DNA from: UBA5436 sp050951845
GTDB taxonomy: Bacteria; Bacillota; Clostridia; Saccharofermentanales; DTU023
DNA: 64,000 nucleotides
Direction of reading: 5' to 3'
Assembly: GCA_050951845.1 (NCBI GenBank)
Contig: JBMNJV010000001.1
Location: 62,001-126,000 of the forward strand
Positions 50,154 to 60,888 of the stretch are shown in pieces (the first letter of the stretch is position 1; every line of letters starts with the position of its first letter). Below the pieces are notes generated by a model. It worked only from the letters and a program-made list of their open reading frames with translations, was not told where the DNA came from and ran no database searches. Position numbers and translations under genes: made by a program.

Positions 50154-53100
50154 TTATTTATCTTGTTTTAATTTTCTTCTTGTAATAACAAGCATAACTC
50201 CCAATAAGATTAATACTGTCATAAAGATGGTTCCCATTGAGGATTCGCCCGTTTGAACAACAGGATTTGTTGCACCTTGTGCAGGTGGTATTGTAGTATC
50301 CGCAGGAGTGGTTGTAACTTTAACTGTCGTCTCTGCCGGTTTGTAGGAAGCAACAAAATAATAGTAACGTTCCGCGGTGTTGTTTATTACTGTATCACCC
50401 GACATCTCCAGACTCCATTTATCAAAGGTATAAGACGGATCCACATGTGTTGCCGTCGGAACGATTAAACCGTTTGCTAAAGCATCTGCCCAGGTAATGT
50501 CTTTTAAAGCATCGAATGCGATAACTGTTCCTGTGTCAAATGTCGGATTATATTTTAACCAACCGGCTCCTGTCGGATCAAAGTACACCCTGATATAATT
50601 GTCGGGAATCGGACTATCAATATCCGCACCAACCGGAATGACTTTAACAAGAGCACTCGTTTCTGTAGGCTCCGGTTCCGTAGGTTCCGGTTCCGTAGGT
50701 TCAGTTTCTGCAGGCTCCGTTTCCGTTGGCTCCGTTTCTGTAGGTTCCGGTTCTGTTGGTTCCGGTTCCGTTGGTTCCGGTTCTGTAGGTTCTTCTGCTT
50801 TTTCCTCTACTAATTCACTTCCCGGAATTATGTCTTTGCTTCCGTCCGGATACGTAATTGTTATGTCTCCATTATCTGCAACTGTTATATCTGTTCCTTC
50901 CGGGAAATTATTCTTATTAGCTTCTTCAAATTTCTTCTTTAATTCAGCTTTTTCTTCGTCAGTTAATTTGTTCTTATCTTTAACTTCCGTCTTTTCCGGA
51001 ACAATCGGCTCTATTGTGTCTGCCAGTGCTTTCACAATAATTAATACCGTGATTTCTTCGCTTGATCCGTCTTTATATTTTATTACTACTATAGCTTCTT
51101 TATTTCCGGGCGTTGATATATTAACCGGTTCCTTAAATTCAAATGTCGTTCCTTCCGGGAAATCAGCTGCATTGGCTAGTGAATCTTCAGCTTTCGGTTC
51201 TTGTCCTGAGATGACTTCCTGATCCACAGCAATCGGGTCGAAAGTATCGGCTTGAGTCGGTTTCGGATTTATAAATATTGTTACCGCAACTTCTTCACTT
51301 GATCCGTCTTCGTATTTTACTACGACTATAGCCTCTGTACTGCCGGGTATTGATGTGTCAACCGGTTCCTTGAATTCAAATGTAGTTCCTGCCGGTAATA
51401 CAGCTGCATTGGCTATTGAATCTTCCGCTTTCGGTATTCCGCCAAGTTCAACAATTTGATCTTGAGCTACCGGATTGCACATATCAACATATAATATCTC
51501 AGGCGGTTCGGGTTGGGTCGCAGTTCCTTCAACTACAGTCAGCTCAACCGAAACCTCTTCGCTTGATCCGTCCGGATACGTTACTACAACTGTTACAGTC
51601 TGCGGACCAGGCTTTGATGTGTCCGGTACTTCATTTTCCGGGTATTCAAACTTTGTCTCAGCCGGTAATTTATCAACATTGGCTATTAAATCCTTTGCTT
51701 CCGGTATTGCATCCTGGTCAACTTCCTGATCTTTGGCAATTGGCTCATAAGTATCAGCTAAAGTAGGCTTTGGATTGACAACAACTATTACTTCAACCCG
51801 ATCGACTGAACCGTCTGAAGAATATGTGACCAAAACTACGGCTGATTTTCTGCCTGCTGTTGATGTGTCAACCGGCGTTTCATATGAAAAAGTTGTATCT
51901 GCCGGCAATATATCAGTATTGGCTATTGAATTCTTGGCATCAGGTATTTCTCCTATTTCAACAGCTTGCGTTTTACCTATCGGATTATAGCTGTCTGCTT
52001 TTATGGGTCCGACTACCACCGGAATAATAACTTGGATTTTTTCACCGTTTGATAAATCTGCTTCTCTGCCATTCGGTAATTCTACCTCAACAACAGCTTG
52101 AGTACCTCCCGCTTTATTTACATCAGGTTGAGTTATTAGCGTTACCTTTGATCCTTCCGGAAGATTTTTAATTTTATTTATATAATCTTGAAGTACCGGT
52201 TGTACTCCAAATGGTGTTTTAACTGCATCTGACACTTGCGGATCCCACACTTTCGGGTCGGTGTCCGCATCAAGTTCATCTTTATCGGATACACCATCAT
52301 TATCATCATCCAGATCGCCTTCTACAAGTACACTGCCTGTTTCAGGATCTACGATGCCTGCGTCCAGATCTACTTTTCCGTCAGCATCGGTGTCTCTGTA
52401 CATTGTTATTTCTACTGTTTTCTTTACGGCAGATCCTTGCTTATCAGTTACTGTCACAGTTACTTCGATTACTCTTATTTCTTCGTCGTTACACCAATCA
52501 GTTACTTTTGGCGTGCCTGTAATTTGTTTTGTCGCTTCATCATAATATAAGCCTGAATCTTCCGGTACCTCAACTATTACTGTTGATGTTTCAGGAACTT
52601 CAATCTGAACTGCTGTAATGGCATTTCTTTCCACTACATTCTGTTTTTCCGGTGTAATGGTTACTTCACCTGTTGTAGCAACAGGTACAGAGTCTGCATC
52701 TTTCGGATCGGTGCCTGCCGCTATTTCATCCGCATCTGAGTAGCCGTCACCATCATCATCCAGATCGCCTTCTACAAGTATATCGCCTGTTTCAGGATCT
52801 GCGATTCCTGCGTCTAAGTCTACTTTTCCGTCACCGTCAGTATCTCTGTATACCTTAATAGTTATCGATTTGGTCGCTACATTATCCTCAACATCTTTTG
52901 CAGTGATTGTTACCGTGAAGTCTCGCGTTTCTTCATAGTCAGGAGCATTTGTATCATCCCAATCCGTCAATTTTGCCGGAGTGCCTTCGATTTGCCCTGT
53001 TTCAGCGTTATAGTTCAGACCCTGCGGCAATCCTTCAACCGTGACTTCTTTAACACCGGCATTGTCCGTAACATTTACCGGTAACGGGGTGATTTCCTTT

Positions 53101-56100
53101 CCTTCGATTGCCCAAATGTCATCTGCATCAATCACCGGGAGCATACTGTCACTAATTGATACCTTCACCTCAATTTCATCTTCCGTACCATCCGGGTAAC
53201 GGACAATCACCAGAACATAATGATCTCCCGGCTCTTTAACGTTAGGCAGACTGCCGGGATCATCAACCAGGATTAATGGCTGAGGTATGGGATTTCCTTC
53301 ACCATCATCTTCCGGATATCCCGTTGTAATTACAGCGAAGACCTGAGCTTCAGTGATCCCCTGGCCGTCATACTCTTTACTTATATCTGCAGCGCTTGGC
53401 TCGTATTGTTCTGCATCCGGTACTTTAGATACAGCAGTATAGACCGAATCCGACGCATTACCCAGATAATCATAATAAGTTGCTTTGATGATTTGATTTT
53501 CTTCGAATTTCTTATTGTCAGGAAGTGTGAAGTTCAAAACGGTGACATTCTCTTTTGTTTCAACAGCTCCTGTTATGGGATTACTCAGATCAATGCTTTC
53601 GACTGTTTCAGAGAAGGTGTTGCCATCTCCATCCTCCCAAACTCCTGTCGGCTTGCCCTCTGTATCATACCGGCGTGTCAAGACGTATTGATCACTATCA
53701 AGGTGAAGAATGATCTTGTCGACATCCCGGATATCGGCTTCGCCGTCACTTGCAGCGATATTGGTTATTTTCAGGATGCTCGTTTCTTCTTTAGGCTGTA
53801 CTATATAAGGTGGTGTAGGCGGTTCCAAATCTATGACGATAGCACCACCGCTTGTCACCTGCTCATTTCCTGCCGGATTCTCCTCTGTCGTTGTTATGTC
53901 AGTCTTGTTGGATTCCAGCTTGCCTGGCAAAATCTGAGTCACAAAGACTTTATTGTTCGCAAATTTCCTGACATCCGCCGGGGACAAGTTGATCTCTAAC
54001 GTGCCGTCGCCATTTTCTATCTCTTTTCCGCTGATACCCGGAATATAAATCCTCGTGTAGGTATCATCGTCATTTTTGCTGTAAAGCTGAATCTGCGCAT
54101 TTTGAGTTCCCAGAATAGTAAGGACGGCATTGCCATTCTCATCTCCGGTGCTCTGAGTGATACTCGTGATGGAATCAGTAGTCGATTTCTGACCGATCGT
54201 CAAGGTGAAGTCGTCTTTGGTCGAGACATTGCCAAAGACGTCTTCCGCACTGATGATGATGGTGTATTGACCCAGTTGGTCATCCGGCAGAACATCCGCT
54301 GTCTTGCCGGAGAATTTGCCTGTATTCGGATCGAAGGTAATACCATCGGGTAACGACGATACAGACTCGCCGTCTTTGGTGACGGTGTAGCTGAGTTTTG
54401 CATCTTCATCGTTTGTCGTGACTTGCCCGTCCGTATCACTGATCAGATCACCGGTTTCAAGATTAAAACTGGTAGCGGTAATTGAAGGCGGAACCAAATC
54501 CAGGGCGGGCACATCAAACGTCTTCGGTGCGTGAGTATCCGCAGGATCTTCGCCATAAATCACATAGTCTGTTCTTTCGCTCTCCGGAACAGCAAACGTC
54601 AGCTTCCCTGCAGGGTCAGGCTGAATCGTAATCTCGTTGTTTTCATCATCCCTGACCGCTACAAATTCGTTATCATTATCCAGATAGCCCAGAGTATAGT
54701 TTGCACCGGCATAGGAACCTGCAGGGATTTCCGCGGAAATCACATGATGAGTGACTACACCGGAATTGTTCTTAAGATGCGGCTCTTGCCTGATATTTGT
54801 AAGAACAAGTTCCGTATAGGGATGGACTTCTTTTGAAGCGTACTCTGAAGCAGCCGGTGTCTCTTTATTGCTGGTAAATGCTGCAAACACCCGATCAATA
54901 TCCTTAAAGCTTAAAGGGCTCCCCTCTACCGCAGAAGAAACAGTCAAAAGACCGTCCGCCTCAGTTAGTTTCAAGTCCGGATCTTCCGAAGTCCACTGGT
55001 TTTCACCAACTTTGCTGAACAGCTTCGGAGCGGCTGCCTCACCCAGTTTCAGATAAAGGTACTTGACATTGTCAGTCTGCGGACTGTCAATAACGATAGT
55101 CGTGTGGTTCTTCTGTATTCTGTGAATATTAGGCGGGAAAATATTAACCACGAAATTTTTCAAAGTGAATTCATAATCATCTGTCTCATTTACAGTCTGG
55201 ACTGCGCCGGGCTGGGTGCTGACAGCGACTGCCATGTAAGTGTGCAGAACACTCTCACTGTCTCTGAGGCTGATGGCGGTCCATTTTGAGAGATTATCGC
55301 TTTGACCCAGCATGGTGATGTACATGGATGCCCAGGTTCTTTTGTTGTTGAAGTGATTGATAATGTTTTCTTCCGAGTATAATTCGGGTTCCTGCGCGCT
55401 GAACTCCGTCATCAAATAAGAGTATTTCCGACCGTTGGCATCATGGCCTTCCTGAGGAGCCCACGTCCATGGTTCCCCATCCTCTCCGGCACTGTAAAAG
55501 CCCGGAATGATTTCATACTTGGTTGGATCCATGGTCTTGCCTTCAGTAGTACGCAGAAGAACCATGGCTACTTGACTGTTACCGAACGGCGGGTCGTTAG
55601 CAGCAACCGGCGGATCATTGTGATCCGGATCAGCCACATGGGCTTCGTAGTCCGCCTTATCAGTATCTTTTGTGTACCATTCCTTGATCGCCGTCATGTT
55701 CACCAAAGGCTTATACTGGGCATAAAGGTGAATGGTTGCAATACCGTTTTCGTTGACGATAGGAGTGTCAATGGTCTTCCATTCATTAGTATGATTTACA
55801 GGCTGTTGCGGTTCTTCATTTAGCTGCAGCTGGAAACCTTCGCCGGTGCTTACTTTGACCTTGCTTCCATTGGTATAAAGCTCATGAACCTGAGTTTCAC
55901 CGGAAACCGTCCTGCTTTCAGACCAGCCGACAAAATAAGCGTCGTCCTTCTTGAAACCCTTGTCAAAGAGCACGTTTCCTTCCTTTTTGAGATAAGCCGT
56001 CAATTCCCCGTTTCCATCTGTGACACTCGCAAGGGGCAATGCTACAGTATGAGTAACCTCTTCTCCTTCATTACCGTTGTTACTGTGGAGAACGATATTA

Positions 56101-58736
56101 TATTGTTTCAGATCCTTCTCCCAGGCTGCGTAGACGGTTCGTCCCGTATCCACCGGGGAGGTCTTCGTAAATCTGTAATTGGAATCTTCTTCCCACTGTG
56201 AAACTTCTGTAAGTGCGGGCAGACCGTTGTCCGGATCATCAAAATCTCTTTTGCTCATGGAATCAACCGGTTTGGTTGTCCAGCCCAGGAAAGTATAGCC
56301 TGATCTTTCAGGAGCATCGCCTTCTCTTCCGTAAAAGAGTCTGGACTTATAAACATCATCATCTAAATTCGTAATAGCTTTTCCTTCATAATCGGAGAAG
56401 TATTTCTCACCCGATCCCGATGTCCAAATATCTCCATTAATATCTAAATAGAGGACATTTTCATCTGCAAATCCATTTGGTTGGTATTCCGCATCTTCAT
56501 AAGCTTTCTTGTTGATAGGCACAATTCTTTCAACGATAGTACCTGTATTATCATTGACATTGAACTTGACCTTTGCCTGCATACGATAAGTTGATGAAAC
56601 CGATCTGAAATAGCCGGCAGCAGCATTGGAAAAGTGGATGGACATGTCCTTTTTCAAGTCTTTTCCTGTAGGCAGAGAGACGCTGAAAGGATAGCCTTGT
56701 TCATATCCTTCAGTTTCTCCGTCATATTCTTCGCCTTCAGCCATAAAGGTTTCAGCAGTTGTACTTGAATAGACAGCTTGAAATCCTGTATCATCGCTGA
56801 ATCTTGAGCTGACGTAAGCATTAGGATATTTACTGTGGCCGGTAACTTTGGTGGAGTCTGTAAAAAATTCATCGACATGAGGCGTATTGGCACTTCGATT
56901 GACAAAGATCCCTGTCCTTACATCGGAATTGGGCATAAGATAAACTCTGTTGGCTGAGGTAGCTCCGCTATCCTCCGTAAGAATATATTCTTGCCCGTTG
57001 ATCTTCATCTTGATGTTTTCCGGTGTATTGGTCATTGAGTCGAAAAGGGTAAAGGTGATCGTACTGCCGGCATTTATGGTAAGTCCAGCCTCTACATTCA
57101 AAATACAGGACCCGTTCTTGTAGGGAGCTACGGTATAGCCTGCACCGTTACTGCTCGGGCTTCCATATTTGACTTCTCCGCCGGCATTTTTCTTCATATT
57201 GCCAATGGCACGTTGATAATTATTACCTGATCCCGCTTTGAAATAAGCGCGGGCAGATCCCGCCATACCGGAAAATTCAATAGGTTGTCCTGCACCAACT
57301 GTAATATTCGTATTCGGTATAAAACTGTAGGTCGTCTGCCTTGCGTCAGGATTTGTTGAATTTGTAGCTATATAGGAAGTGGACAGACTCAGAGTTGAAT
57401 TGTTCACGTCGCCAAAGAGCTCGTCCATCATCTCCTTGTCTACGTTGTAAACAAAACGCACATAGTCTGAGCGCTTCTGATGCCCGTGCAGATAGACATT
57501 CTTAATGGAATCTGTTTTGACAACATTAGCATTCGCCACGGCGTGGGTTCCCACATTCGTTGTTCCCGACGGAAAAAGCTTCCATGTCATCGTCTCGACG
57601 CTGGTACCGGTTGAGCCGCTTTCAAATTCACTCGCCTTGATGAAGGTTGCGGTATTGCCCCAGGTATTCCCATACATATCCAGCATTCTCATCTGACCGA
57701 CAGTACCGCTGTCATCTGCCACGAGGGCGTCATAAATGCGCTTGTCCATGGTCTGGCGAATTCCCAGACTGGAATTCAGATATATGCCATTGTCCGCAAT
57801 GAGTCTCGGCAAGTAATAGTTGGGGGCAATTTTGTAATATACGATCAGTCTGCCGTTCTCATTATCGTAGACAACAGACTGCGCAGCTGAGCGATAGATA
57901 TCCATGGGCAGATATGTATTGGGAATCATATTGGACATGGATGCTGTTTTGAAGGGAGCCATCACTCTGAACGTGACGTCGGAAACACCTTCGGTTACTG
58001 TCTTGCCCTTATAATCACCATTCTCATAGTATTCATATTTACCCAGTACCGGTATATTGTTGCTGCCGGTCTGCTTATAAACCATATTGCCGTTGTAGTA
58101 ACGCATACCGACTGTGTAATCCTGATTAAACTCCCCGGAATTCAGTACAAGATAGAGCTTTGATTTCATGTAGTCTGAGTTTGTTGGCATGTTGGGATAT
58201 ACTTTGGTAACCGGGGCTGTAAACAGATTATTTGCAGTGAAAGCCGGATCTGTTTTTGACCATGTAATGGCCCCATCGTTTAAGTAAACATTGGTGAATT
58301 TACTGACGTCGGACTCCGTCGCTGAATAGGACATCCTGAAGAAACTTTTATCCTTATCGACATAAGCGGCCAGTCTCGGATCGATGAAAAACTTCGCCGT
58401 TTTCCAGTACGTTCTGAAAGAATCGGAAGAATACGATTCCGAATCCGGAAACATGCTCAGCTCAAATTCCAGAACCCTCTGTCCGGCATCGTTTGTGTAG
58501 AAATGGCGGTAGGAAAAACCGGCAGTGCCGATCCCTATTCCCGATTTCGTCAACCCATCTTCCAGAGGCCACTCGTTTAAGACCTCCTCTTCATTATTCC
58601 AGTTAAAATTTGTTTTATATGACTCTTCGGCCTCTAACTTCATGGGAAAAGCTGCGTAAACTATGAATCCGGCTAACAAGAGTGTTACAAACCACTTTAG
58701 TATCTTATGCTTACTTTCATAATTTATTTTACCCAT
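50154..58736 (-). CDS. giant wall-anchored surface protein with InlB-type, Ig-like, calcium-type and Rib-like repeats
   Basis: 2,860 residues from the ATG at 58736 (a TTG one codon earlier is less likely). A signal peptide (about 12-36) leads to a large region of 800 residues I do not recognise. Next are an InlB B-repeat-like unit near 810-870 (YTFLGWTTKP, TVYAAWEK), Ig-like putative domains, two thrombospondin-3/EF-type stretches near 1965 and 2117 (DTDGDGKVDLDAG, DLDDDGDG), and Rib-like repeats (about 2245-2570; units like DxxxPxAxDQEV...PEGTTFEF). A Pro/Glu/Thr stalk (EPTEPEP repeats, 2648-2690) and a last domain lead to the C terminus: VVQTGES, helix, RRKLKQDK. This is a sorting signal without the usual Pro. 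Adhesin role inferred. Confidence 0.85.
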   Translation of the reverse strand: MGKINYESKHKILKWFVTLLLAGFIVYAAFPMKLEAEESYKTNFNWNNEEEVLNEWPLEDGLTKSGIGIGTAGFSYRHFYTNDAGQRVLEFELSMFPDSESYSSDSFRTYWKTAKFFIDPRLAAYVDKDKSFFRMSYSATESDVSKFTNVYLNDGAITWSKTDPAFTANNLFTAPVTKVYPNMPTNSDYMKSKLYLVLNSGEFNQDYTVGMRYYNGNMVYKQTGSNNIPVLGKYEYYENGDYKGKTVTEGVSDVTFRVMAPFKTASMSNMIPNTYLPMDIYRSAAQSVVYDNENGRLIVYYKIAPNYYLPRLIADNGIYLNSSLGIRQTMDKRIYDALVADDSGTVGQMRMLDMYGNTWGNTATFIKASEFESGSTGTSVETMTWKLFPSGTTNVGTHAVANANVVKTDSIKNVYLHGHQKRSDYVRFVYNVDKEMMDELFGDVNNSTLSLSTSYIATNSTNPDARQTTYSFIPNTNITVGAGQPIEFSGMAGSARAYFKAGSGNNYQRAIGNMKKNAGGEVKYGSPSSNGAGYTVAPYKNGSCILNVEAGLTINAGSTITFTLFDSMTNTPENIKMKINGQEYILTEDSGATSANRVYLMPNSDVRTGIFVNRSANTPHVDEFFTDSTKVTGHSKYPNAYVSSRFSDDTGFQAVYSSTTAETFMAEGEEYDGETEGYEQGYPFSVSLPTGKDLKKDMSIHFSNAAAGYFRSVSSTYRMQAKVKFNVNDNTGTIVERIVPINKKAYEDAEYQPNGFADENVLYLDINGDIWTSGSGEKYFSDYEGKAITNLDDDVYKSRLFYGREGDAPERSGYTFLGWTTKPVDSMSKRDFDDPDNGLPALTEVSQWEEDSNYRFTKTSPVDTGRTVYAAWEKDLKQYNIVLHSNNGNEGEEVTHTVALPLASVTDGNGELTAYLKKEGNVLFDKGFKKDDAYFVGWSESRTVSGETQVHELYTNGSKVKVSTGEGFQLQLNEEPQQPVNHTNEWKTIDTPIVNENGIATIHLYAQYKPLVNMTAIKEWYTKDTDKADYEAHVADPDHNDPPVAANDPPFGNSQVAMVLLRTTEGKTMDPTKYEIIPGFYSAGEDGEPWTWAPQEGHDANGRKYSYLMTEFSAQEPELYSEENIINHFNNKRTWASMYITMLGQSDNLSKWTAISLRDSESVLHTYMAVAVSTQPGAVQTVNETDDYEFTLKNFVVNIFPPNIHRIQKNHTTIVIDSPQTDNVKYLYLKLGEAAAPKLFSKVGENQWTSEDPDLKLTEADGLLTVSSAVEGSPLSFKDIDRVFAAFTSNKETPAASEYASKEVHPYTELVLTNIRQEPHLKNNSGVVTHHVISAEIPAGSYAGANYTLGYLDNDNEFVAVRDDENNEITIQPDPAGKLTFAVPESERTDYVIYGEDPADTHAPKTFDVPALDLVPPSITATSFNLETGDLISDTDGQVTTNDEDAKLSYTVTKDGESVSSLPDGITFDPNTGKFSGKTADVLPDDQLGQYTIIISAEDVFGNVSTKDDFTLTIGQKSTTDSITSITQSTGDENGNAVLTILGTQNAQIQLYSKNDDDTYTRIYIPGISGKEIENGDGTLEINLSPADVRKFANNKVFVTQILPGKLESNKTDITTTEENPAGNEQVTSGGAIVIDLEPPTPPYIVQPKEETSILKITNIAASDGEADIRDVDKIILHLDSDQYVLTRRYDTEGKPTGVWEDGDGNTFSETVESIDLSNPITGAVETKENVTVLNFTLPDNKKFEENQIIKATYYDYLGNASDSVYTAVSKVPDAEQYEPSAADISKEYDGQGITEAQVFAVITTGYPEDDGEGNPIPQPLILVDDPGSLPNVKEPGDHYVLVIVRYPDGTEDEIEVKVSISDSMLPVIDADDIWAIEGKEITPLPVNVTDNAGVKEVTVEGLPQGLNYNAETGQIEGTPAKLTDWDDTNAPDYEETRDFTVTITAKDVEDNVATKSITIKVYRDTDGDGKVDLDAGIADPETGDILVEGDLDDDGDGYSDADEIAAGTDPKDADSVPVATTGEVTITPEKQNVVERNAITAVQIEVPETSTVIVEVPEDSGLYYDEATKQITGTPKVTDWCNDEEIRVIEVTVTVTDKQGSAVKKTVEITMYRDTDADGKVDLDAGIVDPETGSVLVEGDLDDDNDGVSDKDELDADTDPKVWDPQVSDAVKTPFGVQPVLQDYINKIKNLPEGSKVTLITQPDVNKAGGTQAVVEVELPNGREADLSNGEKIQVIIPVVVGPIKADSYNPIGKTQAVEIGEIPDAKNSIANTDILPADTTFSYETPVDTSTAGRKSAVVLVTYSSDGSVDRVEVIVVVNPKPTLADTYEPIAKDQEVDQDAIPEAKDLIANVDKLPAETKFEYPENEVPDTSKPGPQTVTVVVTYPDGSSEEVSVELTVVEGTATQPEPPEILYVDMCNPVAQDQIVELGGIPKAEDSIANAAVLPAGTTFEFKEPVDTSIPGSTEAIVVVKYEDGSSEEVAVTIFINPKPTQADTFDPIAVDQEVISGQEPKAEDSLANAADFPEGTTFEFKEPVNISTPGNKEAIVVIKYKDGSSEEITVLIIVKALADTIEPIVPEKTEVKDKNKLTDEEKAELKKKFEEANKNNFPEGTDITVADNGDITITYPDGSKDIIPGSELVEEKAEEPTEPEPTEPEPTEPEPTETEPTETEPAETEPTEPEPTEPEPTETSALVKVIPVGADIDSPIPDNYIRVYFDPTGAGWLKYNPTFDTGTVIAFDALKDITWADALANGLIVPTATHVDPSYTFDKWSLEMSGDTVINNTAERYYYFVASYKPAETTVKVTTTPADTTIPPAQGATNPVVQTGESSMGTIFMTVLILLGVMLVITRRKLKQDK

Positions 58737-59009
58737 CAAACTGCACCTTTCTCATTAAATCTCACTTCACTATATTCATACACTACAAGTTTACAGATTT
58801 AATCACATTAAATCTTCAGATTAAAGTAATTTCTATATAAAATGAGTCTACCTATTTCCAGCTATACTTTCAAATTTCTCTTGGAATATACTATAATCGG
58901 AATATACATTGAATATCTAAGCACTTAGATTTACTTTTTTACTAACAATAATTCCGGGTGTTTTTGTCATTTTTTGAAATATTTAGCGGACACAAAGATA
59001 ATTTGGAAG

Positions 59010-60761
59010 TTACCGTTTATCTTCAATTTCTAAAATTTCACCAACAAAAACCCAGTGTGGCTGCCATTCACCATTTTCATCCACAGGGAATGATTTAGGG
59101 TTGGCTTTGTAGTATTCCTGTACATCCGTGGCAATATCCTCTCTGGCAAACCCGTGCTGGTAAATTTTTCTACAGAGAAACGTTAAATTTGCTTCCTCGT
59201 AAGTTACGCTGTCGCCCATAGCAACGGGTGTAAGTCCTGCTGCCTCCGCTTTATTACCGGCGCGGCCTGAATGAGATCCCATATATCCCAACGCTTCCTT
59301 GCAGCTTGAAGGGAAAAAACTGACCGTAAAGGTCTCATTCTTCATTAAAAATTCATGTGTATACCGGGCAGGATGGAGGTACACAGTTAAGACAGCCCCG
59401 GTTTTTCCCGGTCTTGTCCACAGAGTACCCGAGCTGCCCCAGCCGATAGTACAGGAATTAAAATGTTCCATGTTCCCGGCAGTTACAAGCGCCTTCTGCT
59501 TTTGGAAAAGAGAAAATACCTCAGTATCTTTCTCTTCAGAATTGTTTATTTTGTTAATACTGCTCTTTTTCTTTCTCCTTCTCTTTTTCCTTATTTTCCT
59601 GATAAGACTGATAACTAAGATTAACAATACAACCAGCAATAATAACAAACCTGCTCCGATTAAGAGACGTTTCTGTAATAAGACCCCTAACCAAGGAACA
59701 AACAAACCGGGTAAAGGTTCCGAAACAATATCCCGATAATAAAGCATTTTTGTATCATATTCAGAAGGCCGGTCTGCATACAAGGTCAACAATCTGGCAC
59801 CATGCTCGTTTCCGCGTCCATACATATAAAAGCCGATTCCGGAAGTAGTGATCAGATCAATTCCTTCAACTGTGCCACAGTAATCATTCAGATGATCATG
59901 TCCGAAAAACGCAGCTTTTACACCCATTGATTTCCATGCAGAAAACTCTCCGCTGTCGTACTCGGAAGAACAGGGACCTTCTCCCAGATTACCTGCCCAA
60001 ATATAATCCGGATTTGGTGTATACCACTTTTTTAAAAAATCTGATCCATAACTAGTTACTGCTCCCTTTGTCCCGAAAGGAACTTCATCCAGCATTTCAT
60101 AAACCTGAGGAACAGGAATATGTTGAAATACATATGAAACGGGTGATTTGTAACGAGTCAGGAATTCATCGTTTGCCTGAAGCATCCATTCATTTTGTTC
60201 TTCAGTCACATAGCCATATTTTCCCCGTCCGGGTTCAGCATATGTACCGCTATCCAAAAACCAAAGAATCAGAGGGCTCTCCGGAATAAGCGGATTCTCA
60301 ATCAGCAAAGAATAGTTTCCGGCTCCCGGCATTTTCTCTCCTTCGACAGCTAAGCATCCGGGATATGATTGGTATATCAGAAGTTGTTCTGCATTGGTTA
60401 AACCGGATTCATAATCATGATTCCCGAACACTAACGCAAACGGGATTTCACGTTTGACCACAGGTTGAATTATAGCATCAATGGCTTTTTTAACATTTTC
60501 CACGCCTTGCGTGTCCGGTCCCTGGATCATATCACCCAAAAAAACAACTAAATCCGGATCCGCAACGTCTAAAGCAGAATTAAGCAGCGTCAGCATTGCC
60601 TGCTGGGGTTGAGCTGTGTCTTGTGTATCTGCCACAATCAAAATCTTAAACTGCTGATTATCATCAAACGACAGATAATGTGCCGGTTCCGCATTTACAT
60701 CCGCTCGGCACAACATCACCGTCATTAACAGAATAACCAAAAACAATACCAAGCGCCGCAT
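59010..60761 (-). CDS. membrane-spanning fusion of a calcineurin-like metallophosphoesterase and a flavin reductase-like domain
   Basis: 583 residues from the ATG at 60761, which has AAGGAGG 5 bp upstream. A signal anchor (about 1-22) is followed by a metallophosphoesterase (about 37-340) with the metal motifs ADTQD, GDMIQGPD, GNHDYES and GHDHLND. A membrane helix (about 362-384) and a very basic stop (KKRRRKKKSS) put the rest in the cytosol. Residues about 410-583 match FMN-binding split-barrel flavin reductases, e.g. ALVTAGNMEHFNSCTIGWGS, TVYLHPARYTHEFL and FTVSFFP. These are normally separate proteins; I know of no standard fusion of the two. Outer domain would hydrolyse phosphoesters, inner bind flavin. 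Confidence 0.85.
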   Translation of the reverse strand: MRRLVLFLVILLMTVMLCRADVNAEPAHYLSFDDNQQFKILIVADTQDTAQPQQAMLTLLNSALDVADPDLVVFLGDMIQGPDTQGVENVKKAIDAIIQPVVKREIPFALVFGNHDYESGLTNAEQLLIYQSYPGCLAVEGEKMPGAGNYSLLIENPLIPESPLILWFLDSGTYAEPGRGKYGYVTEEQNEWMLQANDEFLTRYKSPVSYVFQHIPVPQVYEMLDEVPFGTKGAVTSYGSDFLKKWYTPNPDYIWAGNLGEGPCSSEYDSGEFSAWKSMGVKAAFFGHDHLNDYCGTVEGIDLITTSGIGFYMYGRGNEHGARLLTLYADRPSEYDTKMLYYRDIVSEPLPGLFVPWLGVLLQKRLLIGAGLLLLLVVLLILVISLIRKIRKKRRRKKKSSINKINNSEEKDTEVFSLFQKQKALVTAGNMEHFNSCTIGWGSSGTLWTRPGKTGAVLTVYLHPARYTHEFLMKNETFTVSFFPSSCKEALGYMGSHSGRAGNKAEAAGLTPVAMGDSVTYEEANLTFLCRKIYQHGFAREDIATDVQEYYKANPKSFPVDENGEWQPHWVFVGEILEIEDKR

Positions 60762-60888
60762 ACGAACCTCCTTCACAAACGAACAATTCAATAGAGTTAA
60801 ATACTGATATATTTATCATAAACAGTATAACATCTTGTGCATTAATAACGATCGGAGATCCGGTGAATATTTTTCCTGGCAGTGTAAG

